Source: Clostridium_AD sp050717545
GTDB lineage: Bacteria; Bacillota; Clostridia; Clostridiales; Clostridiaceae
Direction of reading: 5' to 3'
DNA: 64,000 bases
Assembly: GCF_050717545.1 (NCBI RefSeq)
Contig: NZ_JBOITN010000042.1
Span: forward strand, 32,335 to 96,334
The notes under the pieces: model-generated
Databases searched by the model: none
Told to the model about the DNA's origin: nothing
What the model saw: only the letters and a program-made list of their open reading frames with translations
Translations under genes and position numbers: made by a program
Shown: piece after piece, positions 36,190-45,600 of the stretch
Position numbering within the stretch: position 1 is the stretch's first letter
Layout: every line of letters starts with the position of its first letter

Positions 36190-36540
36190 TATGATTTCTC
36201 TCCTTTATATAATTAATTTTAGAAATATTATTATTCCACACAGCGCAATTTTAAGGTTTTATATTAGTAGGCCGTGTATCTTTATTACCGTGAGTTAAAA
36301 GCTTTATGGAATAGCGCAATAATGTGAACTGATAATATTTCTATTCTGTTAACACTATTCTACACTAATAGCTAAAGTCCTTCATTTTTTGAAAAAAAAC
36401 TAATTTATATGGTGAATATATGACCAAAAACCACAAAAATACTATGCATCACATGGTATAATATAAGGAGAATAAGTAGTAAGGGACTAATTCTTTAATT
36501 TCACAGTTTCCTCTTATAACTTATATATATAACGTGTACA

Positions 36541-36640
36541 GCATCTCCACCGCCAACAACAACTAGTTATAGATCTAGAAATACCAGCATGAAATATTAA
36601 AAGCCAGAATAGCAGAAGCTATTAAGTGTATAGTGATTCA
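36541..36640 (-). pseudogene. Decayed partial duplicate of atoE
   Basis: About 100 bases align with atoE 35680-35790 with many substitutions and small gaps: shared blocks include CCACC-CCA-CAA, AACTAGT, CCAGCATG and the exact AGCAGAAGCTATTAA. It lies in the 794-base gap between atoE and ctfA. An extended -10-like TGGTATAAT at 36454-36462 is also seen; the rest of the gap shows nothing clear. Confidence 0.7.
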
Positions 36641-36983
36641 GATCTAGATATAACATTTCAATAATGTATAAAAAAGTTATATTTTTCTTGTAAAAGTATT
36701 GTGTTTAAAGTCGTAAATGCTTATAATTAAGGTGAAAATAAAATTAAATTATTGCACATAAATACATAGTTAAGGTGTAATAAAGAAATGATTTTCATTG
36801 CATTAATAGATTGGTATTTAATTAAGGCATTGAAAATTCAGAGTCTTTTTTATTTTTCAAATAATATATACATAGGAATTAAAAACCTTATATGAAAAAT
36901 AATGTAAAATATAGAAGCTTAGAATATGGATAGTTTCTAATGAAGGATTAACAATCTAGGTTAAATACAAGGAGGGAAAATAA

Positions 36984-37637
36984 ATGAATAAAATTGTAGC
37001 TTTAGATAAAGTTAGACCATTACTTAAAGACGGAATGTCAATAATGATAGGTGGATTTTTAGCCTGTGGAACACCTGAAAAGATGATAGACTTATTAATA
37101 GAAACAAATGTTAAGAACTTAACTATAATAGCAAATGATACAAGTTATGTAGATAGAGGTATTGGGAAACTTATAGTTAATGGTCAAGTGAAAAAGGTCA
37201 TAGCTTCTCATATAGGAACAAATGCTGAAACAGGAAGACTTATGACAGAAGGAAAAATGGAAGTAGAGCTTGTGCCACAAGGAACATTAATTGAAAGAAT
37301 AAGAGCAGCTGGATCTGGTCTTGGTGGAGTGATTACCCCTACAGGAGTTGATACTATTGTAGAAGAAGGGAAACAAAAACTTACAATAGATGGAAAAAAG
37401 TATTTGTTAGAACTTCCAATTAAAGCAGATTTAGCACTTGTTTATGCAAGTGTAGCAGATGAAATCGGAAATGCGGTTTATTGTGGAACAACAAGAAACT
37501 TTAATCCTATTATAGCTACCGCTGCGGAAATTGTAATATTGGAAGCAGAGAAAATTGTTAAAGTTTCCGAACTAGATCCAAATAATATTGTTACTCCAGG
37601 AGTACTTATCGATTACATAATAGGGGAGGCTAACTAA
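36984..37637 (+). CDS. ctfA: Acetate/butyrate-acetoacetate CoA-transferase, subunit A
   Basis: 217 residues with GGFLACGTPEKMIDLL near the N-terminus, then GSGLGGVITPTGVDTIVEEGK and the C-terminal PNNIVTPGVLIDYII, matching AtoD/CtfA. With subunit B it moves CoA between acetyl- or acetoacetyl-CoA and short-chain fatty acids, activating them at no ATP cost. RBS AAGGAGGG. The next gene follows after one base. Confidence 0.93.
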   Translation: MNKIVALDKVRPLLKDGMSIMIGGFLACGTPEKMIDLLIETNVKNLTIIANDTSYVDRGIGKLIVNGQVKKVIASHIGTNAETGRLMTEGKMEVELVPQGTLIERIRAAGSGLGGVITPTGVDTIVEEGKQKLTIDGKKYLLELPIKADLALVYASVADEIGNAVYCGTTRNFNPIIATAAEIVILEAEKIVKVSELDPNNIVTPGVLIDYIIGEAN

Positions 37638-37638
37638 T

Positions 37639-38304
37639 ATGAGTATGGATAGTAAGACAGCAAAACAAATTATTGCAAAAAGAATAGGTGAAGAATTAAA
37701 AGATGGACAACTTGTTAATTTGGGTATAGGACTTCCAACTTTAGTTGCAAACTATATCCCAGAAGGAGTCAATGTTACTTTCCAATCTGAAAATGGAATG
37801 GTTGGTATGGGACTTACTCCTCAAAAAGGAGAAGAAAATAAGGATGTAACAAATGCAGGGGGGCAATTTACTTCGATACTTCCCTCAGGCGCATACTTTG
37901 ATAGCGCAATGTCTTTCACACTAATAAGAGGAGGACACGTTGATATGACTGTTCTTGGAGCTCTAGAAGTAGACCAAGAAGGCAACTTAGCTAATTGGAT
38001 TGTACCAGGCAAGATGGTTCCTGGTATGGGTGGAGCAATGGATTTAGTTGTAGGAGCTAAAAAGGTTATTATTGCAATGCAACATACAGCTAAGGGAACT
38101 CCTAAGATATTAAAGCAATGTACTTTGCCACTAACTGCAAAAGCACAAGTTAACCTTATAGTTACGGAACTTGGAGTAATGGAAGTTACTAATAAAGGTC
38201 TTGTACTTACTGAAATTCACAAAGATACAACAGTTGAAGAAATTATATCACTTACTGAAGCCGAGCTCATCATATCAAAAAAACTAAAGATAATGGATGT
38301 ATAA
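37639..38304 (+). CDS. ctfB: Acetate/butyrate-acetoacetate CoA-transferase, subunit B
   Basis: 221 residues. The catalytic Glu lies in QSENGMVGMG (Glu51), the residue that forms the CoA-thioester intermediate. Other family blocks: VNLGIGLPTLVANYIP, GGHVDMTVLGALEVD, NWIVPGKMVPGMGGAMDLV. RBS GGGGAGG lies inside the end of ctfA. Together with AtoE this makes a short-chain fatty acid uptake and activation unit. Confidence 0.94.
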   Translation: MSMDSKTAKQIIAKRIGEELKDGQLVNLGIGLPTLVANYIPEGVNVTFQSENGMVGMGLTPQKGEENKDVTNAGGQFTSILPSGAYFDSAMSFTLIRGGHVDMTVLGALEVDQEGNLANWIVPGKMVPGMGGAMDLVVGAKKVIIAMQHTAKGTPKILKQCTLPLTAKAQVNLIVTELGVMEVTNKGLVLTEIHKDTTVEEIISLTEAELIISKKLKIMDV

Positions 38305-38448
38305 TCAAATAAGTATGAAATAAAAAAGAAAGAAGTATCCTATTTGACTATAACCGGTTCATTTCTGAGGTGTAATTTGTTAAATAACATGATAAAGCTA
38401 TATACATTTAACCAATGAAGATTGGTATATAACAATTAAATTCACACA

Positions 38449-38490
38449 AAAACAAGCGTTGATATATTTTCACATATCAACGCTTGTTTT
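38449..38490 (+). terminator. Terminator of ctfAB
   Basis: Perfect 17-bp stem (38449-38465 with 38474-38490), 8-base loop, ending in TTTTAATTT. Confidence 0.9.
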
Positions 38491-38585
38491 AATTTAATTC
38501 TACTAGCAAACATAAATTCTCCACTGCGTTATCAATTTATGTAATGGGGTTGCATCAATAACTTAATATATTTGAATACACTCAT

Positions 38586-38855
38586 CTAGGTAAAGAGAGT
38601 TTTTGATGTTAAACTTTTATATTTCTCAGGAATTATGTCTATAACTTTATCTTTAAAATCGGAACCATCTTTAAGTAAATAAAATAAAATTATAAGTACA
38701 AGAAATACAGTTGAAGAGGTACGTATTGTATAGTTTACAACAAACATAAGTTTATGAATCAAGTTCTTAGAGTAAGTTTTAGCGATACTTTCAAAGGTTT
38801 TATAAATCTCATGAGTTGGAATATATTGATTAATCTTATTCAACATTTTATGCAA
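38586..38855 (-). pseudogene. Fragment of an AI-2E family transporter (YtvI-like)
   Basis: 89 codons matching only the middle of this roughly 350-residue membrane family: INQYIPTHEIYKTFESIAKT, then TSSTVFLVLIILFYLLKDGS with the characteristic FYLLKDG, and IPEKYKSLTSKTL. Both ends of the normal protein are missing, and no ribosome site precedes it. Confidence 0.6.
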
Positions 38856-39082
38856 TTATTCATTAATACTTTATAGATAGTTTTAAACAGTAATATATTA
38901 AGAGTTGAGTATCTTTTACTGATAGTAAAGTATTAACTAAAAAGTATTTTGAAAAATAATGAAAAAGTTTACACAAATGCATTGAAGAAAGTGTAAAGAA
39001 GATGTAAAATAGACTTATTAAAGTGATTTTAAAAAGATAGTTCACATTAAACATAAAAATTTCAAAGAAAGGAAAAGTGAAT

Positions 39083-39706
39083 ATGATTATTAATAAGGTT
39101 ACAGATGTTAAGTTTAAAAAATATGGACAAGTTCTAAAAAATTATGATTGTTTACAGTTAATTGAAAATATGAAAATGACACCATTACCAAATGATGTAG
39201 TGTATGAACCATCGATTAAAGAATTAGAAAATATAAAAATTGCTGAGGAATTAAGAACTAGAGAGTTTGGTGAATTACCAATTCAAATAGGATATTGTAA
39301 TGGCAATAATTATTTGCTAAATGCAGTTGAATATCATCGTTCATCAGAAATAAATGTTGCAGTAACTGATCTTATTTTACTTCTAGGATCAGAGCAAGAT
39401 ATACAAGAAGATTATTCATATGATACTTCAAAAATAGAAGCCTTTTTAATTCCAGCAGGTTGCATAATAGAGGTTTACGCAACTACACTTCATTATGCAC
39501 CTTGTAATGCAAATGAAAATGGATTTAAATGCGTAGTTGTTTTACCAAGAGACACTAATCTAGCACTTGAAAGTAAAATTAATAAAACTGGTGAGGATGC
39601 ACTACTATTTGCAAGAAACAAATGGTTAATTGGCCATAAGGATACTGATTTAGGCGCTCAGGGAGCATTTATAGGTCTTAAAGGACAAAATATTTCAGTG
39701 AAATAA
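39083..39706 (+). CDS. DUF4867 family protein
   Basis: 207 residues from ATG 39083 (AAAGGAA nine bases upstream; a GTG at 39077 is too close). Cupin-like composition, with IEAFLIPAGCIIEVYATTLHYAPCNA and FKCVVVLPRDTN as candidate metal- or sugar-binding strands, and RNKWLIGH near the end. DUF4867 genes are typically found with sugar isomerase genes, as here (L-fucose isomerase follows after 46 bases). It may be an isomerase accessory or a sugar epimerase-like enzyme; unproven. Confidence 0.8.
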   Translation: MIINKVTDVKFKKYGQVLKNYDCLQLIENMKMTPLPNDVVYEPSIKELENIKIAEELRTREFGELPIQIGYCNGNNYLLNAVEYHRSSEINVAVTDLILLLGSEQDIQEDYSYDTSKIEAFLIPAGCIIEVYATTLHYAPCNANENGFKCVVVLPRDTNLALESKINKTGEDALLFARNKWLIGHKDTDLGAQGAFIGLKGQNISVK

Positions 39707-39752
39707 ATATTAATAATAAAATAATCTTCATAAAAAAACGGAGGAATAAAAA

Positions 39753-41234
39753 ATGATAAATTTACCACAATTAAAATTAGGAATTGTTGCAGTGAGCAGA
39801 GATTGTTTTCCAATGGAGCTATCTGTTAATCGTAGAAAAGCAGTAGTAGAGAGTTATAATAAGTCTAATACAAATATATTTGAATGCTTGACTACTGTGG
39901 AAAATGAGACACATATGTTAAAAGCATTAAAAGAAGTTAAAGAAGCGGGTGTAAATGCATTAGTAATATACCTTGGAAATTTTGGCCCAGAAATTTCAGA
40001 AACTTTACTTGCAAAACAATTTGATGGACCAGTAATGTTTGTAGCAGCATCTGAAGAGAGTGGAGATAATCTAATGAATGGACGTGGAGATGCTTATTGT
40101 GGAATGTTAAACGCAAGCTACAATTTAGCACTTCGTAATATAAAAGCATTTATTCCTGAATATCCTGTTGGAACGGCATGTGAAGTTGCTGATATGATTT
40201 CGGAATTTGTACCAGTTGCTACTTCAATACTTGGACTTGAAAATTTAAAAATAATCTCTTTTGGACCTAGACCACAAGATTTTTTAGCCTGTAATGCACC
40301 AATTAAACAATTATATAATTTAGGAGTTGAAATTGAAGAAAATTCAGAACTAGATTTATATGCGGCGTTTAATGAGCATGCTAATGATTCAAGAATTCCA
40401 GAGGTAATAGCTAGTATGGAAAAAGAATTAGGTCAAGGGAATAAAATGCCTGGTATACTTCCAAAGCTTGCGCAATATGAAATAACATTACTTGATTGGA
40501 TGCAAGCCCATAAGGGTTCTAGAGAATTTGTTGTTTTTGCTAATAAATGTTGGCCATCATTTCAAACACAATTTGGATTTGTACCTTGTTATGTAAACAG
40601 CCGTCTAACAGCAATGGGAATTCCTGTATCATGTGAAGTGGATATTTATGGAGCTTTAAGTGAATATATAGGAACTTGTATAAGCCAAGATGTTGTAACA
40701 TTGCTTGATATTAATAATTCAGTACCAGCCGATATGTATAACTGCGAAATTAAAGGTAAATTTGATTATACAATAAAAGATACATTTATGGGGTTCCATT
40801 GTGGCAACACAGCGGCTTGTAAATTAACTAGTGGTACAATGAAAAACCAAAAGATTATGGCAAGAGCATTAGAACCTAATGTAGAACCAAACATAACTCG
40901 TGGAACACTTGAAGGGGATATTATTCCTGGAGAGATAACATTCTTCCGTCTGCAAAGTAATGCAGAAGCAGAATTAACAGCATACGTAGCAGAGGGTGAA
41001 GTTCTACCAGTTGCAACTCGTTCATTTGGATCTATTGGAATTTTCGCAATTCCTGAAATGGCAAGATTTTATCGTCATGTATTAATTGAAAAGAAATATC
41101 CACATCATGGCGCTGTTGCATTTGGACATTATGGAAAAGCAATTTATAATTTATTCAAATATTTAGGAGTAAAAGAATTAGGATTTAACCAACCCAAAGG
41201 AATGCTTTATAAATCAGAAAATCCTTTTAAATAA
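39753..41234 (+). CDS. L-fucose/L-arabinose isomerase family protein
   Basis: 493 residues, related to the L-fucose isomerase C-terminal family. Recognisable parts: the N-terminal VSRDCFPMELSVNRRKAVVESY, VNALVIYLGNFGPEISETLL, FVVFANKCWPSFQTQFGFVPC with a probable metal-site region, SCEVDIYGALSEYI, MGFHCGNTA, and HHGAVAFGHYGKAIYNLFKYLG near the end. It interconverts an aldose and ketose. No kinase or aldolase gene lies nearby, so the pathway is incomplete in this window. RBS CGGAGG. Confidence 0.88.
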   Translation: MINLPQLKLGIVAVSRDCFPMELSVNRRKAVVESYNKSNTNIFECLTTVENETHMLKALKEVKEAGVNALVIYLGNFGPEISETLLAKQFDGPVMFVAASEESGDNLMNGRGDAYCGMLNASYNLALRNIKAFIPEYPVGTACEVADMISEFVPVATSILGLENLKIISFGPRPQDFLACNAPIKQLYNLGVEIEENSELDLYAAFNEHANDSRIPEVIASMEKELGQGNKMPGILPKLAQYEITLLDWMQAHKGSREFVVFANKCWPSFQTQFGFVPCYVNSRLTAMGIPVSCEVDIYGALSEYIGTCISQDVVTLLDINNSVPADMYNCEIKGKFDYTIKDTFMGFHCGNTAACKLTSGTMKNQKIMARALEPNVEPNITRGTLEGDIIPGEITFFRLQSNAEAELTAYVAEGEVLPVATRSFGSIGIFAIPEMARFYRHVLIEKKYPHHGAVAFGHYGKAIYNLFKYLGVKELGFNQPKGMLYKSENPFK

Positions 41235-41246
41235 GAGAAATTAACT

Positions 41247-41297
41247 AGAACCCATAATTCAAACACAAATTGTGTTTAGAGTATGGGTTCTTTTTTT
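41247..41297 (+). terminator. Terminator of the isomerase operon
   Basis: AGAACCCATA (41247-41256) pairs with TATGGGTTCT (41282-41291) around an inner AAACACA/TGTGTTT stem, then a seven-T run. The gap from here to 41599 is AT-rich and shows no gene. Confidence 0.85.
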
Positions 41298-41599
41298 ATG
41301 TAAGTAGGTTCATAATAGTAAGAGAAACTATAAGTAAATATTAATATATGCTTTGGTCCTAAATAAAAACAATGTATTTATCTGTTCTAGAGAATAAAGT
41401 GTGTATATAAATTTTATTTTATAATTTGGAAATTTTTGTGTATTTATGTCAATACTGTAGATATAGTCATTTTAATTTTTAGAAGTGCTATTGATAGGAT
41501 TTAAATAAAACTACTAAATATTCTATATATAGGTTTAAACTAAGAGTTTATATAAGCATAGTATATGATTAAAATGTTCTTGAGTTTGGAGGGATATTA

Positions 41600-42328
41600 A
41601 TGAAGAATAGAGTAGTTACATTATTTCTAATAATATGTATTTTGATAGGGGCGCACTCTGATATTAAAGGGTCATCAACTAATTATGAAAACAAACAAGC
41701 AATTGGAGAAGTAGTCAAAGTTTCTTCATCTATAGTAGAAAAAACTCCTCAAATAGTTCTCAAAGAAGTTCCAGAAGTGGTTTCTAAAGAAATAATTAAA
41801 GAAACAACTAAAGAAGTCCTTAAAGAGGTTATCAAAGAAAAAAATATAGAAGATAAGGATACCAAAGTACCTGAAAGCGCAAAAAATGAATACAGTTTTC
41901 CAAGTAATGAACCTGTGAGAGCAAAACCAGGAAAAGATAAATTTCTAGTTAAGGTAGCAATAAGTGAACAAAAGGTATATGTCTATAAAAATGATGTTGA
42001 GATTAAAACAATGGATTGTTCATCAGGGCTTAAAGGAATAGATTCTGATACACCGATTGATAATTACAAAATTAACAGTTATTATGGTCAATCATTTTAT
42101 AGTAATAAATATAAGCAAGGGGCAAGGTATTGGGTAGGATTTAGTGGAGCTGAATATTTGTTTCATTCTGTCCCAACAGAAGAAGATGGAGACATAATAG
42201 CTATACAGGCCGACATGATAGGGAAAAGAGCGTCACATGGATGTATAAGATTGTCAGTAGAAGATGCATTTTGGTTTTATGAAACAATTCCTGAAGGGGC
42301 AGATGTAATTACTACGAATATTCTTTGA
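41600..42328 (+). CDS. Secreted L,D-transpeptidase (YkuD family)
   Basis: 242 residues. A signal peptide (about 1-25) is followed by a Lys/Glu/Val-rich linker with repeated KEV (VVSKEIIKETTKEVLKEVIK) at about 35-80. The YkuD catalytic domain fills residues 105-240: VKVAISEQKVYVYKNDVEIK, then the HSVP histidine and the catalytic SHGCIRLS with Cys. It forms 3-3 cross-links in peptidoglycan or attaches proteins to it. The linker probably spans the wall. RBS GGAGGG. Confidence 0.92.
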   Translation: MKNRVVTLFLIICILIGAHSDIKGSSTNYENKQAIGEVVKVSSSIVEKTPQIVLKEVPEVVSKEIIKETTKEVLKEVIKEKNIEDKDTKVPESAKNEYSFPSNEPVRAKPGKDKFLVKVAISEQKVYVYKNDVEIKTMDCSSGLKGIDSDTPIDNYKINSYYGQSFYSNKYKQGARYWVGFSGAEYLFHSVPTEEDGDIIAIQADMIGKRASHGCIRLSVEDAFWFYETIPEGADVITTNIL

Positions 42329-42401
42329 TATTATAGTACAAGGTAGCAATAAAATTGGCTTTCCTAACAAAACTCATAATAATAAAATGATTAGATACAT
42401 G

Positions 42402-42447
42402 AGGAGCTGTCTCATAATATATAAATATATATTATGAGACAGCTCCT
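42402..42447. terminator. Bidirectional terminator
   Basis: Perfect 22-bp inverted repeat (42402-42423 with 42426-42447) between the convergent L,D-transpeptidase and amylase genes. Confidence 0.85.
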
Positions 42448-42450
42448 TGA

Positions 42451-43887
42451 TTAACTTATATAAAACATACACCAAACCGAGTATGAATTTTTATTAACAG
42501 TGAAAACACCATTACCGTCTTGGGCTATTATGACTTCACAAGAAACATTACCAGTTACATCTATAAACGTCTTGTCAGAGAACTTTTCACCAACAAACAT
42601 TTTTTTAGAACCACCGTTATTTGCATTAGATATTAAGGCAGCTAGTCCATTTTCTCTTGTCCATCCTACAATATGTGCTTCATCGAAATAATCATGTTGA
42701 GTACCATAAGCAAAGTCGCGCCTTGCATATAATAATTTATCTAGTTCATCTTTTAATGGAGCAATATTTTTATTTGGAAGTCCATAATAATCTCCAAAGA
42801 AAACACAAGGGATTCCTTCTTGTCTTGTCAAAATGAAGGTATAAGCTTGTAGTTTAAATGAATTATCAATCCAAGATTCAAGGGATTGACCAGGTTGGGT
42901 ATCATGGTTGTCCACAAAAGTTACTGAATTTTCAGGATAACAACTTATTAATGTATTATCCATTAAGCCTCTTAAGTCATAGTTATCTTTTTCATTTTTA
43001 GCTCTTAAGAAATTATAATGAAGCGGTACATCAAAAACATTAAATGAGTGGCAGGTTTCTTCAATATAATTTTTCAAAACTTTTAAATCAGCTTGCCAAT
43101 ATTCACCTACTGTGAAAAGCTCTTTCTTTGTAATAGTTCTTAAATCATTAATAAGTTTAGTGAAAAATCCGAATGATATATGTTTTACTGCATCTAATCT
43201 AAAACCATCAAGATTTGCCATTTCTATATACCATAATGACCATTTTAAGAGCTCATTGTATACCTCGGGTGAACTAACATGTATATCTGAAAGCATAAGA
43301 TAATCATAGTTTCCATTTTCATTATCTACTCCCTCATCCCAACCTGACCCAATTCCAACAAATTCAAATATAGCACTTTCCTTATTATTCTCATCCCAAT
43401 CAACCCCATCAAAATGTTTCCAGTTCCACTTAAAATCGGAGTACTTGTTGTTTCTTCCTGGGAAGTTAAATTTAGTCCATGCTTCTATATCATATTCATC
43501 AGATATTTTATTGTTTCTATTTTGTGGATCTACTTTAATTACCTTTACCCATTCAGTTTTATCTGCTCCACCTTTCTGGTTAAGAACTATATCTGCTAAT
43601 ATATTAATGTTGTTTTTATGAGCTTCGGAAATCGCATTTATGTATTCATCTTTTGTACCATATTTAGTTCTAACGGTTCCTTTTTGATCAAATTCACCAA
43701 GATCATATAAATCATAAACATCATAACCAACATCATTACTACCGCCTGCAGCTTTATATGCTGGTGGTAGCCAAAGAGTATTTATGCCGGCATCGCTTAA
43801 GGATTTACTTTGCTCCTTTAAAAAATTCCAGTGGCCTCCATCGTTAGGTAAGTTCCACTGGAAAAATTGCATTATAGTTTTATTCAT
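42451..43887 (-). CDS. Alpha-amylase, cytoplasmic GH13 type
   Basis: 478 residues from the second ATG (43887), because GGGAG directly abuts the first ATG at 43896 and is eight bases from the second. No signal peptide. GH13 motifs: DIVLNQKGG (region I), GFRLDAVKHI (region II, nucleophile Asp), FTVGEYW (region III, acid/base Glu) and VTFVDNHDTQ (region IV, transition-state Asp). The start MNKTIMQFFQWNLPNDG is typical of cytoplasmic amylases (AmyA-like), which degrade internal glycogen or imported maltodextrins. A glgC gene lies 20 kb away in the window. Confidence 0.93.
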   Translation of the reverse strand: MNKTIMQFFQWNLPNDGGHWNFLKEQSKSLSDAGINTLWLPPAYKAAGGSNDVGYDVYDLYDLGEFDQKGTVRTKYGTKDEYINAISEAHKNNINILADIVLNQKGGADKTEWVKVIKVDPQNRNNKISDEYDIEAWTKFNFPGRNNKYSDFKWNWKHFDGVDWDENNKESAIFEFVGIGSGWDEGVDNENGNYDYLMLSDIHVSSPEVYNELLKWSLWYIEMANLDGFRLDAVKHISFGFFTKLINDLRTITKKELFTVGEYWQADLKVLKNYIEETCHSFNVFDVPLHYNFLRAKNEKDNYDLRGLMDNTLISCYPENSVTFVDNHDTQPGQSLESWIDNSFKLQAYTFILTRQEGIPCVFFGDYYGLPNKNIAPLKDELDKLLYARRDFAYGTQHDYFDEAHIVGWTRENGLAALISNANNGGSKKMFVGEKFSDKTFIDVTGNVSCEVIIAQDGNGVFTVNKNSYSVWCMFYIS

Positions 43888-44124
43888 ATAAGGCATCTCC
43901 CTTTATTATCGTTTAAACTAAAGTAATTTATTGTAATTATGACAAAATAAATTAACAATTTACTTTTAAGTTTATTTTTAGATTCTTATATATATTATAT
44001 TACATTATAAATAAACAAAAACAAATAAAAATATTATATAAGTATATATATAATGTCAAGTAAATTATTAGCAATTATAAGAAATTCCAGTGAAAGTTAT
44101 TTTATTACATATAAGAGAATGTGG

Positions 44125-44130
44125 TATAAT
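44125..44130 (+). promoter_or_regulatory. Extended -10 element upstream of citrate synthase
   Basis: TGGTATAAT, with TATAAT at 44125-44130, lies about 65 bases before the start codon. The -35 region is poor. The rest of the gap from 43888 shows nothing distinct. Confidence 0.4.
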
Positions 44131-44193
44131 AGATATATAATTAACCATTAGATTTACTGAATTACTAACAATTATTTTGAGAGGTGTAATATT

Positions 44194-45543
44194 ATGGATA
44201 ACAAAGAATTGAATAAATTTGAAAATACAATGTCTGAAAGATTAAAGAGTTTTATAGATCCGAAGCTTTATCCTAAATATGAAGTTAAACGAGGACTTAG
44301 GGATATTGATGGTCGTGGAGTGCTTGTAGGGTTAACGGAAATTGGTCAAGTAAATTCATATGTTTTTAAAAATAACAAGATGGTTCCTGTTGCAGGTTCT
44401 TTAACATATAGAGGGATAAACATTGAAAACATAGTAGACGGTTTCCTTAAAGAGTGTAGATTTGGATTTGAAGAGACTTGTTATTTGTTAATTTTTGGTA
44501 ATCTTCCAAGTAAAGAAGAACTTAAAAACTTTACGGAATTACTTTGTAAATATCGGACTCTACCTGATGATTTCGTACGAGATATGATACTTAAAATGCC
44601 AAGTAAAAACATAATGAACTCACTAGCAAGGAGTATACTTGCACTTTATAGCATAGACGATAAAGCGGATGACACGTCTGAAAGTAATGTTTTGGAGCAA
44701 TGTTTGAGGTTAATTGCTTGTTTTCCATTAATAGTGGTTTATGGTTATCACGCTTTAGCACATTACCACAAAGATAACAATTTGATTATTCGTAGTCCAC
44801 TTAAGGATTTAGGGACAGCTGAAAATATTTTGTACATGCTCCGCGACGATGGTAAATACACAAAGCTTGAAGCTGTAATACTTGATCTCTCTCTAGTAAT
44901 TCATGCAGAGCATGGTGGTGGTAATAACTCTACCTTTGTTACACATGTGATAACATCATCTGGTTCAGATACTTACTCAGTAATGGCGGCGGCTCTTGGT
45001 TCTTTAAAAGGACCCAAACATGGGGGAGCAAACATAAAGGTTATTGAAATGTTTGAAGATATGAAAAAAGAACTTAGTGATTGGACAGATGAGGCAGCAA
45101 TTGAAAAATACTTAGCAAAAATACTTACTAAAGAGGCGTTTGATAAATCTGGACTGATATACGGAATAGGCCATGCCGTTTATTCTATATCTGATCCAAG
45201 AGCCGTTATTTTCAAAAAGTATGTTGCAAGACTTGCTAAGGCAAAAGGTCTAGAGGATGAATATAATCTATATTCAAAAGTAGAAGAACTAGCACCTAAA
45301 GTTATTGCCAGTGTGCGAAAAATTTACAAAGGGGTAAGTGCTAACGTAGACTTTTATTCTGGATTTGTATATGGAATGCTTGGTATACCAATTGAAATGT
45401 ACACTCCTATTTTTGCTATAGCAAGAATAGCTGGTTGGAGTGCCCATAGACTAGAGGAAATAATAAACAATGGTAAAATTATAAGACCGGCGTATAAAGG
45501 TATTGCACGAAGCACTAATTATGTTCCATTAGAGGATAGATAA
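44194..45543 (+). CDS. Citrate synthase
   Basis: 449 residues, of the clostridial/bacterial type with an N-terminal extension. Blocks: RGLRDIDGRGVLVGLT, GSLTYRGINIENIV, LSLVIHAEHGGGNNSTFVTHV with a catalytic His, KGPKHGGAN, YGIGHAVYSISDPRA with the second His, and YSGFVYGMLGIP, IARIAGWSAHRLEE near the C-terminus. It condenses oxaloacetate and acetyl-CoA to citrate for glutamate synthesis in an incomplete TCA cycle. Monocistronic. RBS AGAGGTG. Confidence 0.92.
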   Translation: MDNKELNKFENTMSERLKSFIDPKLYPKYEVKRGLRDIDGRGVLVGLTEIGQVNSYVFKNNKMVPVAGSLTYRGINIENIVDGFLKECRFGFEETCYLLIFGNLPSKEELKNFTELLCKYRTLPDDFVRDMILKMPSKNIMNSLARSILALYSIDDKADDTSESNVLEQCLRLIACFPLIVVYGYHALAHYHKDNNLIIRSPLKDLGTAENILYMLRDDGKYTKLEAVILDLSLVIHAEHGGGNNSTFVTHVITSSGSDTYSVMAAALGSLKGPKHGGANIKVIEMFEDMKKELSDWTDEAAIEKYLAKILTKEAFDKSGLIYGIGHAVYSISDPRAVIFKKYVARLAKAKGLEDEYNLYSKVEELAPKVIASVRKIYKGVSANVDFYSGFVYGMLGIPIEMYTPIFAIARIAGWSAHRLEEIINNGKIIRPAYKGIARSTNYVPLEDR

Positions 45544-45547
45544 TTAA

Positions 45548-45600
45548 AAAATGTGTAGAGGGGTTGTAGTATAGACCCTCTACACATTTTATTTTTTTTT
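45548..45600. terminator. Bidirectional terminator
   Basis: 15-bp stem (45548-45562 with 45576-45590) followed by ATTTTTTTTT. It overlaps the 3' end of the convergent kinase gene. Confidence 0.85.

Noticed and set aside
36454..36475. Extended -10 promoter followed by AAGGAG in the atoE-ctfA gap
   Set aside because: No -35 element and no reading frame follows; kept only as a note in the gap description.
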